Source: Paraburkholderia rhizosphaerae
Lineage (GTDB): Bacteria > Pseudomonadota > Gammaproteobacteria > Burkholderiales > Burkholderiaceae
Assembly (NCBI RefSeq): GCF_004366595.1
Contig: NZ_SORE01000025.1
Span: 48,152-112,151, forward strand
Direction of reading: 5' to 3'
Length of the DNA stretch: 64,000 nt
Position 1 is the first letter of the stretch; the number at the start of each line of letters is the position of its first letter. Shown here piece by piece: positions 29,927 to 37,234 of this stretch. A program made the position numbers and the translations under genes. The notes beneath the pieces are model-generated. The model saw only the letters and a program-made list of their open reading frames with translations, was not told the origin of the DNA and did not search any database.

Positions 29927-31090
29927 ATGGCGAGCATTTCGTTACGCGGCGTGCAGAAAGCGTACGGCGATAGCGCGCCGGTGATTCGCGACGTCGATCT
30001 CGAGATCGGCGAAAACGAATTCTGCGTGTTTCTCGGTCCATCCGGCTGCGGCAAGTCGACCCTGTTGCGGATGATCGCCGGTCTCGAAGACGTGACCGAC
30101 GGCGACCTGTCGATCGGCGGACGCATCATGAACGACGTGCCGTCCGCGGAGCGTGGCGTGGCGATGGTGTTTCAGAGCTACGCGTTGTTTCCGCATATGA
30201 GCGTCTACGAGAATATGGCGTTCGGCCTGAAGCTCGCGAAGGTGCCGAAGAGCGAGATCGACCGCAAGGTGCGCGAAGCAGCGCGCATTCTGCAACTCGA
30301 AGCGTTGCTCGACAGGCGGCCGCGTGCATTGTCCGGCGGCCAGCGGCAGCGTGTCGCGATCGGCCGCGCGATCGTGCGTGAACCCGGCGTGTTTCTGTTC
30401 GATGAGCCGCTGTCGAATCTCGATGCGACGTTGCGCGGCCAGACGCGCATCGAAATCGCGAAGCTGCACCGGCAGTTCGCGAAGGCGAGCGTCGTGTATG
30501 TGACGCACGATCAGACCGAAGCGATGACGCTGGCGGACCGCATCGTCCTGCTGCATGCGGGCAAGGATACCGAGCGCTACGGCAGCATTGCGCAAATCGG
30601 CGCGCCGCTCGAGTTGTATCACCGGCCGGCGAGCCGTTTCGTCGCGGGCTTTATCGGTTCGCCGCGGATGAATTTTTTGCCCGCGACGGTTGCATCCGTC
30701 GATGCGCAAGGCGTGACGGTCGCGTTGACGCAGGGCGGCGAACGGTTGCGCGTCGAGGTCGACGGCAGCGGGTTGCAAAGCGCGCAGCCGGTGACGTTCG
30801 GCGTGCGTCCCGAGCATCTTGAACTGTCGGGCGCCGACGCTCACGGGAGCGCCGGCGCCGATGCATCACTCACCCGCAGTGTCCTGCTCGTCGAGCATCT
30901 CGGCGAGCACAGCTATGTCCATCTTGATCAACCCGGCGGCGACACGCTGATCGCGAAAGTGTCAGGCGGCGCGCAAGTTGCGATCGGCGAGCGCGTGACG
31001 TTTCGCGCGAATCCGGCCGCCTGTCATCTATTTACCGAAGACGGCTTTGCAGTGCCCGCGCGCGGCGCTGCAGTCGCCAACCTCGCATAA
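29927..31090 (+). CDS. Sugar ABC transporter ATP-binding protein (UgpC/MalK type)
   Basis: 387 residues; ATG 29927 follows a GGAG-rich leader. Walker A LGPSGCGKSTLLRMIAG, Q-loop MVFQSYALFPHMSVYENMAFGL, signature LSGGQRQRVAIGRAIV, Walker B VFLFDEPLSNLDATLRGQ (Thr in place of the usual Lys of DAKLR), H-loop YVTHDQTEAMTLADR. A C-terminal TOBE/OB regulatory region follows (PRMNFLPATV, FGVRPEHLELSG, VEHLGEHSYVHL). It precedes a GH42 beta-galactosidase by 11 bp. The cluster has a binding protein but no permease genes, so this ATPase must work with permeases encoded elsewhere or the importer is incomplete. Confidence 0.92.
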   Translation: MASISLRGVQKAYGDSAPVIRDVDLEIGENEFCVFLGPSGCGKSTLLRMIAGLEDVTDGDLSIGGRIMNDVPSAERGVAMVFQSYALFPHMSVYENMAFGLKLAKVPKSEIDRKVREAARILQLEALLDRRPRALSGGQRQRVAIGRAIVREPGVFLFDEPLSNLDATLRGQTRIEIAKLHRQFAKASVVYVTHDQTEAMTLADRIVLLHAGKDTERYGSIAQIGAPLELYHRPASRFVAGFIGSPRMNFLPATVASVDAQGVTVALTQGGERLRVEVDGSGLQSAQPVTFGVRPEHLELSGADAHGSAGADASLTRSVLLVEHLGEHSYVHLDQPGGDTLIAKVSGGAQVAIGERVTFRANPAACHLFTEDGFAVPARGAAVANLA

Positions 31091-31101
31091 GGAACCATTC
31101 G

Positions 31102-33072
31102 ATGCGCCTCGGAGTTTGCTACTACCCCGAACACTGGCCGGAGTCGCTGTGGGAAGACGACGCGCGCCGTATGAAAGCACTTGGAATCGAGCAGGTGCGG
31201 ATCGCCGAATTCGCATGGAGCCGGATCGAACCGGCGCCCGGCGAGTACGACTGGGCCTGGCTGGATCGGGCAATCGATGTGCTCGGCAACGCGGGCCTGA
31301 AAGTGGTGATGTGCACGCCGACCGCGACGCCGCCGAAGTGGCTGATCGATCTCCATCCGGACATCGTGCCGGTCGGCGCGGACGGTAAGCCGCGCGGGTT
31401 CGGCTCGCGCCGTCATTACGATTTTTCGTCGCCGTCCTGGTTCGAAGCATCGCGCACGATCTGCACCGCGGTCGCGGCGCGCTACGGTAATCACCCGGCA
31501 GTCGCATTCTGGCAGACCGATAACGAGTATGGCTGCCATAACACGGTGGTCAGCTATTCGCCGGCTGCGGTTGCGCGTTTCCGCGAATGGCTGAAGGCGC
31601 GCTATCAGACGATCGACGCGCTGAATCGCGCATGGGGCAACGTGTTCTGGAGCATGGAGTACCGCAGCTTCGACGAGATCGATGCGCCCACGGGGACGGT
31701 CACCGAGGCGAACCCGTCGCACCGGTTCGATTACCGGCGCTTTGCGTCGGATGAAGTCGCTCGATACAACCGGATGCAGGTCGACATCATCCGTGCGCAT
31801 TCGCCGGGCCGTCCGGTTGCGCACAACTTCATGCAGCTCTTTAACGAGTTCGATCACTATAAGGTTGCCGCGGATCTCGACGTCGCGACATGGGACAGCT
31901 ATCCGCTCGGCGCACTCGACCAGCAATGGTTCGAGCCGGAGCTGAAGGCGAAATTCCTGCGCACCGGCCACCCGGACTTCGCGTCGTTCAATCACGACGT
32001 CTATCGCGGCATGTCGAAGCTGCCGTTCTGGGTGATGGAGCAGCAGCCGGGACCGGTCAACTGGGCGCAATGGAACCCGGCGCCGCTGCCCGGCATGGTG
32101 CGGCTGTGGAGCTGGGAAGCGTTCGCGCACGGCGCGGGCTGCGTGTCGTACTTCAGATGGCGGCAGGCGCCGTTTGCGCAGGAACAGATGCACGCCGGCC
32201 TCAACACGCCGGATAACCGGCTCGACGTCGGCGGCCATGAAGCGACACGCGTCGCGGAAGAAATCCGCGCGGTTGCGGCCGCGAATGTGGATGCCGACGC
32301 GGCGGTGCGCACCAAGGTCGCGCTCGTCTACGACTATGAAGCGAAGTGGCTGTTCGAGATTCATCCGCAAGGCGCGGACTTCTACTATCCGCGGTTTGCG
32401 TTCGAGTATTACTCGGCGCTGCGCGCGCTGGGCTTCGACGTCGATGTCATTCCGGTGACCGCGTCGCTCGACGGTTACGCGCTGGTCGTTGTGCCGCCGC
32501 TGCCGGTGGTGCCCGACGATTTCGCCGCGCGCGTCGCCGCGAGCGGTGCGCATGTGGTGTTCGGTCCGCGCAGTGGATCGAAGACGCTCGATCTGCAGAT
32601 TCCCGCGCAATTGCCGCCGGGGCCGCTCGCGTCGTTGCTGCCGATGCGCGTATGGCGTGTCGAGTCGTTGCGGCCGAATATCGCCGAACCCGTGCATGTC
32701 GATGCGACGATCGAAGGGCATGGACGCCACTGGCGCGATCTGATCGATGTCGGTAGTGAACCGACGCTCGCCGTGCGCGCGCGTTTCGCGGATGGGCATC
32801 CGGCGTATGTGCGTCGCGGTTCCGCGCATTACTTTGCGACGCTGTTCGACGATCGGCTTACCGAACAGCTATTCGCGCGCATTGCGGCAGAAGCGGGGCT
32901 GACGCCGCGCGTGCACGGCGATAGTTTGCGCGTGAGCCGCCGTGGCGCGTTGACCTATGTGTTCAATTACGGTCAGCGCGTGCATACGATCGACGGTGTC
33001 GACGCAGCCGACTTTGTGATCGGTTCGCGCGACGTTGAACCGCAAGGCGTAGCCGCATACCGGACGCGTTAG
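31102..33072 (+). CDS. Beta-galactosidase, GH42
   Basis: 656 residues, AAGGAACC before ATG 31102. Retaining beta-galactosidase of clan GH-A. It opens MRLGVCYYPEHWPESLWEDD and continues IRIAEFAWSRIEP-like sequence (QVRIAEFAWSRIEPAPGEYDW). Acid/base Glu142 is in FWQTDNEYG, the nucleophile Glu313 in WVMEQQPGPVNWA. The trimerisation-like domain starts near residue 395 (TKVALVYDYEAKWLFEI) and a short C-terminal barrel ends the protein. No signal peptide, so it is cytoplasmic and would split galactosides brought in by the neighbouring ABC components. It probably shares LacI control with the ATPase. The exact substrate (lactose, galacto-oligosaccharide, plant galactan fragment) is not determined. 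Confidence 0.93.
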   Translation: MRLGVCYYPEHWPESLWEDDARRMKALGIEQVRIAEFAWSRIEPAPGEYDWAWLDRAIDVLGNAGLKVVMCTPTATPPKWLIDLHPDIVPVGADGKPRGFGSRRHYDFSSPSWFEASRTICTAVAARYGNHPAVAFWQTDNEYGCHNTVVSYSPAAVARFREWLKARYQTIDALNRAWGNVFWSMEYRSFDEIDAPTGTVTEANPSHRFDYRRFASDEVARYNRMQVDIIRAHSPGRPVAHNFMQLFNEFDHYKVAADLDVATWDSYPLGALDQQWFEPELKAKFLRTGHPDFASFNHDVYRGMSKLPFWVMEQQPGPVNWAQWNPAPLPGMVRLWSWEAFAHGAGCVSYFRWRQAPFAQEQMHAGLNTPDNRLDVGGHEATRVAEEIRAVAAANVDADAAVRTKVALVYDYEAKWLFEIHPQGADFYYPRFAFEYYSALRALGFDVDVIPVTASLDGYALVVVPPLPVVPDDFAARVAASGAHVVFGPRSGSKTLDLQIPAQLPPGPLASLLPMRVWRVESLRPNIAEPVHVDATIEGHGRHWRDLIDVGSEPTLAVRARFADGHPAYVRRGSAHYFATLFDDRLTEQLFARIAAEAGLTPRVHGDSLRVSRRGALTYVFNYGQRVHTIDGVDAADFVIGSRDVEPQGVAAYRTR

Positions 33073-33158
33073 CTCGAAGCATCCGCGAAGAACCCACAAA
33101 GAACCGGTTGACCAACCAGATAGCAGTGCGTCAGAAAGCAAAACTAAAGGAGACAGGA

Positions 33159-34433
33159 ATGGCCGTAAAAGCACTGAAGGCGCGCGGCACGCGCATCGTC
33201 GCGGCACTCGCGCTGGCAGTAGCGGGGACGTCGGGTGTGTTGTCGTTTCCGGCGGTTGCGAACGCCGACACGATGACCATCAATATCGCATTCAAGGGTG
33301 CGAATCAACGGGCGGTTTGGCAACAGGTCCTCGCAGAGTTCAAGAAGGCGCATCCGAATGTCGACGTGAAGGTTTCGTTTGTCGACGAAGAGGCGTACAA
33401 GGTGCAACTGCCGGGCTGGCTGACCACGGTGGCGCCGGATGTGGTGAACTGGCACAACGGCGAGCGGATGGCGTATTACGCGCGGCGCGGTCTGTTCGAA
33501 GATCTGAGCGGCGACTGGAAGAAGAACGGCTGGGACAACACCTACGCATCGACGAAGGGTGCGTCGACGGTGGACGGCAAGCAGTATGCGGCGCCGACTG
33601 TCTACTATTCGTGGGGGCTGTTCTACCGGAAGGACCTGTTCCAGAAGGCCGGCATTACCAGCGAGCCGAAGACGTGGGACCAGTTAATGGACGCGTGCCG
33701 CAAGCTGAAGGCCGCGGGTATCACGCCGTTCGCGGTGGGTGGGCGCGATGCGTGGACGCTGGCAGGCTGGTTCGATTATCTCGATCTGCGGATCAACGGC
33801 AATGCGTTTCACCAGAAGCTGATGGCTGGCGAGATTCCGTACACCGACCCGCGCGTGAAGAAGGTCTACACAACGTGGAAGCAGTTGATCGACGATCACG
33901 ACTTTATCGACAACTCGCTGTCGTACGATCTCGACGCCGCGCAGCCGTTCCTGTTCCAGGGCAAGGCCGGGATGATGCTGATGGGCACGTTTATCACCGG
34001 CGGTTTTCCGGCGAATGTGAAGCCGCAGATGGGCTACTTCCAGTTCCCGATCGTCGATTCGAACGTGCCGACCGCCGAAGACGGTCCGGTTGAATCGCTG
34101 CATATTCCGACGCGCGCGAAGAACAAGGCCGACGCGCATGCGTTCCTCGCGTTCGTCGAGACGCCGGAGATCGGCGCGCAGATTGCGAAGGGGCTGGGCT
34201 CGCTATCGGCGAACAGCAAGTCGCCGGAGCCGGAAGATCCGATTTCGAAAATCGGCTTCCAGATTCTCGCGAATACGAAGGGCGGCATCGCGCAGTTCTA
34301 CGATCGCGATATGACGAAAGAAATGGCTGATGAGGGGATGAAGGGGATGCAGCAGTTCATCTCCGATCCGACGAAGCTCGATGCGATTCTGGCCCAGCTC
34401 GAAGAGACGCGGAAGCGGATCTATAAGCAGTGA
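33159..34433 (+). CDS. Sugar ABC transporter, periplasmic solute-binding protein
   Basis: 424 residues, AAGGAGA at 33147-33153 before ATG 33159. The signal peptide ends VANA before DTMTINIAF. Family-1 carbohydrate-binding features: LAEFKKAHPNVDVKVSFV, PDVVNWHNGERMAYYARRGLFEDLS, TVYYSWGLFYRKDLFQKAGI, PKTWDQLMDACRKLKAAGITPFAVGG, FLFQGKAGMMLMGTFITGGF. It follows the GH42 gene by 86 bp, so galactosides are the likely ligand. In most such operons two permease genes come next; here a terminator and an unrelated convergent gene follow instead. Confidence 0.92.
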   Translation: MAVKALKARGTRIVAALALAVAGTSGVLSFPAVANADTMTINIAFKGANQRAVWQQVLAEFKKAHPNVDVKVSFVDEEAYKVQLPGWLTTVAPDVVNWHNGERMAYYARRGLFEDLSGDWKKNGWDNTYASTKGASTVDGKQYAAPTVYYSWGLFYRKDLFQKAGITSEPKTWDQLMDACRKLKAAGITPFAVGGRDAWTLAGWFDYLDLRINGNAFHQKLMAGEIPYTDPRVKKVYTTWKQLIDDHDFIDNSLSYDLDAAQPFLFQGKAGMMLMGTFITGGFPANVKPQMGYFQFPIVDSNVPTAEDGPVESLHIPTRAKNKADAHAFLAFVETPEIGAQIAKGLGSLSANSKSPEPEDPISKIGFQILANTKGGIAQFYDRDMTKEMADEGMKGMQQFISDPTKLDAILAQLEETRKRIYKQ

Positions 34434-34528
34434 TGTGACGAAGCGATTGCTGGCGAAGCGATGGCGCAATGATTGGTTGCGCTATCGCTTCGCCGATGAT
34501 GGAACCGGTTTCTCCACCGCGAAGGGTT

Positions 34529-34551
34529 GCCCGCGCAAGCGGGCTTTTTTT
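34529..34551 (+). terminator. Intrinsic terminator after the binding protein
   Basis: GCCCGC (34529-34534) and GCGGGC (34539-34544) around a GCAA tetraloop, followed by seven T (34545-34551). It ends the ATPase/GH42/binding-protein transcript 96 bp after the stop codon. Confidence 0.9.
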
Positions 34552-34579
34552 CGTCCGCTTTAGCGGCGCACGTTAGCGC

Positions 34580-34909
34580 TTATTCGGTCTTCTGCGCGGA
34601 CGGCGGCGGCATCACGTTGTCGCGCCGGCCTGCGAGCGGTGCACCATAACCGCCAGCTTGCGCGTTATTCGGCAGACCGTTTACCAGCTGCGCGCGCGGG
34701 TCGGTCGGGTTCAGGTCGAGTTCGCCTGCCTGGCGATTGCCGTGCGTCGGATATTCGCTGCCGAGCGGCGCATTCGGCATGAGCCTCGTGCTGTTTTGCG
34801 GCGCGTGAACGTCATCGTAGACCGACAAGCCTTGCGCGTTCGCGAGGCCGGCGGCGCCCGCGAGCGCGAATGCGGCGGCGAGATGCAATAGGGCAGTGGA
34901 CTTGCGCAC
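34580..34909 (-). CDS. Small secreted hypothetical protein
   Basis: 109 residues from a GTG at 34909 with AGGAGCC just upstream; the longer open frame to 35056 has no convincing start. The signal peptide is clear (KSTALLHLAAAFALAGAAGLANAQG). The mature part is short, Pro/Asn-rich and apparently unstructured (VYDDVHAPQNSTRLMPNAPL, LDLNPTDPRAQLVNGLP). No family recognised. It is convergent with the sugar operon, across the terminator at 34529-34551. Confidence 0.7.
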   Translation of the reverse strand: MRKSTALLHLAAAFALAGAAGLANAQGLSVYDDVHAPQNSTRLMPNAPLGSEYPTHGNRQAGELDLNPTDPRAQLVNGLPNNAQAGGYGAPLAGRRDNVMPPPSAQKTE

Positions 34910-35250
34910 GATCGGCTCCTTGTTCGTAGGAAAGACATCGCGCGCCGGGTCATACCGATTGCGGATCAGCGGCGCGCACGTCGTTTTAATATTGGCGATC
35001 GGAGCAAGGAGTGCAATGTACGTGCTGCATTTTTGAGCTTTGTCGGGTGATCGCAATTCGTGGACTGCTTCATGTGGGTGTGCTGGACCGAGCGTGCATA
35101 GGGCGACGCGAGTGCCTCTCTTCAGTTGCGAGCCCAGGTACGGGATCTCAGCGCAGTTGCTTGCGTTGCGTGCTACGGTGATGATCCCGTCGCGCAGCGC
35201 GCGAAGACAAGTGACTGACGAGGCGTCGTCAATGGCGAAGCACGTTTAAT
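34910..35250. other. Intergenic region, no supported gene
   Basis: 341 bp between two minus-strand genes, presumably containing the promoter of the small secreted protein. A 69-codon plus-strand frame (35040-35249) has no Shine-Dalgarno and no recognisable composition, so it was not called. Confidence 0.5.
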
Positions 35251-35931
35251 TCAGCGTGCAATCGCAGTCAACTGCATGGACGAAGCCTGGCGATTCATGA
35301 AACTCTTGCCCCCGTCCATGTTGCACAAGGTAAAGGTCCTGGATGATCGATTGTCTGCGCCGTAAAAAACGCAACTCGCCCCGGAATAATTGAAATCTTC
35401 GTATAACGTAACCCGGATACCTGGTGGTAGTAGCAGGGATGAGGTGTTGTCGTTGTAGATGGATTCAAATGCGGCGTTGTTGGCTGCAAATGAGGTAAGG
35501 TGGGACAGCCCATTGGCGTCACCATATATTTGCACTTTCCCGAGCGCTGAAGCGGAGTCCGGTCCCGTGTATGTGAAGTACGAGTAATCCACGCCGTCTA
35601 TCGTTGGGGCCGTCGCACCCCTAAATGAGCCCGGAGTTTCGACATACGTCGGGTTATAGATTGCGCCATCGTCGAAAATCTGGGCTGTGTAGTCAGTCAG
35701 ATCGAAGGTGGCAGAAGTGCCGCTGGACGCAGGGTTAGCAAAGGTCATCGCTTCATTCTGGTAGCCAACATCGCGATACATTGTGATCTGCGCGCCAGGC
35801 GGCAGCACGACAGATAATATCCCGCGGTTGATCCAGTCAGTGGGAAGGGAGGACATTGATGCGCCTACGTCAACTGTCATGACGTCGCCGTCACCGCCAT
35901 AACGCGTACACAAGGCGATCGTTTGATTCAT
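35251..35931 (-). CDS. Beta/gamma-crystallin-like protein
   Basis: 226 residues from ATG 35931, with GGAGA upstream. Two segments resemble the Greek-key A-strand motif of beta/gamma-crystallins: LPPGAQITMYRDVGYQNEAMTF near residue 50 and LPPGIRVTLYEDFNYSGASCVFYG near residue 180 (compare the classic pattern I-T-L-Y-E-x-x-x-F-x-G). Between them lies a Ser/Thr/Tyr-rich region. No signal peptide and no transmembrane segment are visible. Microbial crystallins often bind calcium or occur in secreted toxins. The gene lies in the more A+T-rich patch next to a toxin relic, suggesting horizontal origin. Fold assignment is moderate, function unknown. Confidence 0.65.
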   Translation of the reverse strand: MNQTIALCTRYGGDGDVMTVDVGASMSSLPTDWINRGILSVVLPPGAQITMYRDVGYQNEAMTFANPASSGTSATFDLTDYTAQIFDDGAIYNPTYVETPGSFRGATAPTIDGVDYSYFTYTGPDSASALGKVQIYGDANGLSHLTSFAANNAAFESIYNDNTSSLLLPPGIRVTLYEDFNYSGASCVFYGADNRSSRTFTLCNMDGGKSFMNRQASSMQLTAIAR

Positions 35932-36324
35932 GATTTCTCTCCGCTTCTTTATCATCAACGCGATAACCAGGGTGTGAACTGGATGCGGGAAACACCTCCA
36001 GTCAAACTGAATTACCAGTTTAGATGCGGCAAAGAAAGTGTCAAGTTAAGCAAACATACATCGAATACGATGCAGATCTTCATGATGTTCGCGATTCTAC
36101 GGTTTTCAAAAGCCGGAGAAATGACATGTTGACTTACTGTGTTGGCAATACGAGAAAATGGGCACTTCGGGAGCAAAGTGCCAACCACAGGTGTGGCAGT
36201 TTTACTGCGCCTTGCCAGTAGCAAACCTTCAGTCGATGGTGCATGGCCGGGCCAGCCTTCGGCCCTCGATGGGGCCGGGGCTAATCGCCATCACTCGATG
36301 GCCTTTAAGCGCGATTGACCTGGC
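35932..36324. other. A+T-rich intergenic region, no supported gene
   Basis: 393 bp between the crystallin-like gene and the toxin remnant. Base composition is less G+C-rich than the surrounding genome. A 114-codon plus-strand frame (36158-36502) is antisense to the B-subunit remnant and starts in featureless sequence, so it was rejected. The stretch 36240-36285 is rich in short GGCC inverted repeats of unknown meaning. Confidence 0.45.
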
Positions 36325-36600
36325 CTATTTGCCAAGTTGGGCGCCCGTGATGTTGCCATTCTCCGGCTTGGCCGACACCGTGACAGGTATTCCCAGGATG
36401 AGAGATAGCGTCAACAGCCTGTTTCTATTTGGGTCATCGGTGATATTTACACCCCCGCAAAAGTCGCTACCGCTGGCGTCCCTGAGTACATACCACACGT
36501 GAAGGTAGTCATCCCTGTCAATTATTCTAATAATAGCGAGGAAATGGATAGTGGAGAAAGCGGGTTGTATTGCTGAAAGTAATCTACGGATGCCGGACCG
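36325..36600 (-). pseudogene. Remnant of an AB5-type B-subunit-like protein
   Basis: A 91-codon open frame without a start codon, entered after TAG at 36601-36603 and ending at TAG 36325-36327. It overlaps the 3' end of the ADP-ribosyltransferase ORF in another frame. From about 36540 the translation looks authentic: IIRIIDRDDYLHVWYVLRDA, then FCGGVNIT, NRNRLLTLSLILGIPVTVSA and a C-terminal ITGAQLG. The pattern of a Cys-Gly-Gly strand, then a hydrophobic helix LLTLSLILG followed by PVTV, resembles the OB-fold binding subunits of pertussis-like and related AB5 toxins. Signal peptide and N-terminal strands are missing, so this is the 3' part of a gene fused by deletion to the A-subunit gene. 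Homology is inferred from pattern only. Confidence 0.5.
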
Positions 36601-36944
36601 CTATAAAACGTATTGTCGGCGCGAATTGTGTATATGTAGGTAACCGATCGTTGTCTCAAATGCTGGTCCGCTATTCGACGTATCTGTTCGTAGTTGGCGC
36701 CCGTCGAAATGAAAGCGCTGGTTGAGCCGGGGACGTTACAGGTAGCTCCGTTTACGTGTGCGACGATATTGTCGTCAACGCCCCAGCCTCTAAATCCGGT
36801 AGAAAATATTTCATCCGGCGAGCGTGTATCGACCCTATACACAAATTTTGGGGGCGCCGCCATCGCGGGATACAGGTAGCAAGCAAATACGGTGGCCAAT
36901 GCCAGGCGCCACAAAATGCATAGCCGGAACGTTAGCTTTTTCAT
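36522..36944 (-). CDS. Truncated pertussis-toxin-S1-like ADP-ribosyltransferase
   Basis: 140 residues. The signal peptide (MKKLTFRLCILWRLALATVF through AMA) is followed by PPKFVYRVDTRSPDEIF, FRGWGVDDNIVAHVNG, CNVPGSTSAFIST and YIYTIRADNTFY. These align collinearly with the pertussis toxin S1 chain (PPATVYRYDSRPPEDVF, FTAWGNNDNVLDHLTG, CQVGSSNSAFVST, YIYEVRADNNFY). NAD-site Arg37 and His63, Cys69 and the Ser-Thr strand (80-81) are all present. The chain ends about 25 residues after RADNTFY, before the position of the catalytic glutamate (Glu129 of S1), so the product should be inactive. The C-terminal half is replaced by the out-of-frame B-subunit-like remnant. Probable decayed toxin gene. Confidence 0.85.
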   Translation of the reverse strand: MKKLTFRLCILWRLALATVFACYLYPAMAAPPKFVYRVDTRSPDEIFSTGFRGWGVDDNIVAHVNGATCNVPGSTSAFISTGANYEQIRRIADQHLRQRSVTYIYTIRADNTFYSGPASVDYFQQYNPLSPLSISSLLLE

Positions 36945-37234
36945 GATTTATTGTCTCTGCCAGTTTTATATTGCGCAATTCAGGATGCCAAATGAGGAAG
37001 ATCAATGTTTGACGTCCTTGGGAAATCTAAATGCTGTTCTTGACGAAATAAAATGCAGGCCATCGCATTGAAATGAATCCATGATTGCGGAGGGACGCAT
37101 CGGTGCCGGAGACCGGTGAAGAGACACTGCATGGAGGGCATGTTTTTGGGGCTGCCTGAAATCAGGCTCCGGTATAGTGCTGAGGCTCACAACACAAACG
37201 CACCCGCTTCCGCTTTTACTCAACCAGCAGACCC

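Noticed and set aside
35040..35249. 69-codon plus-strand ORF
   Set aside because: No ribosome site, no hydrophobic or domain pattern, and opposite to both neighbouring genes.
36158..36502. 114-codon plus-strand ORF in the toxin patch
   Set aside because: Antisense to the B-subunit-like remnant; no Shine-Dalgarno and no recognisable protein features.
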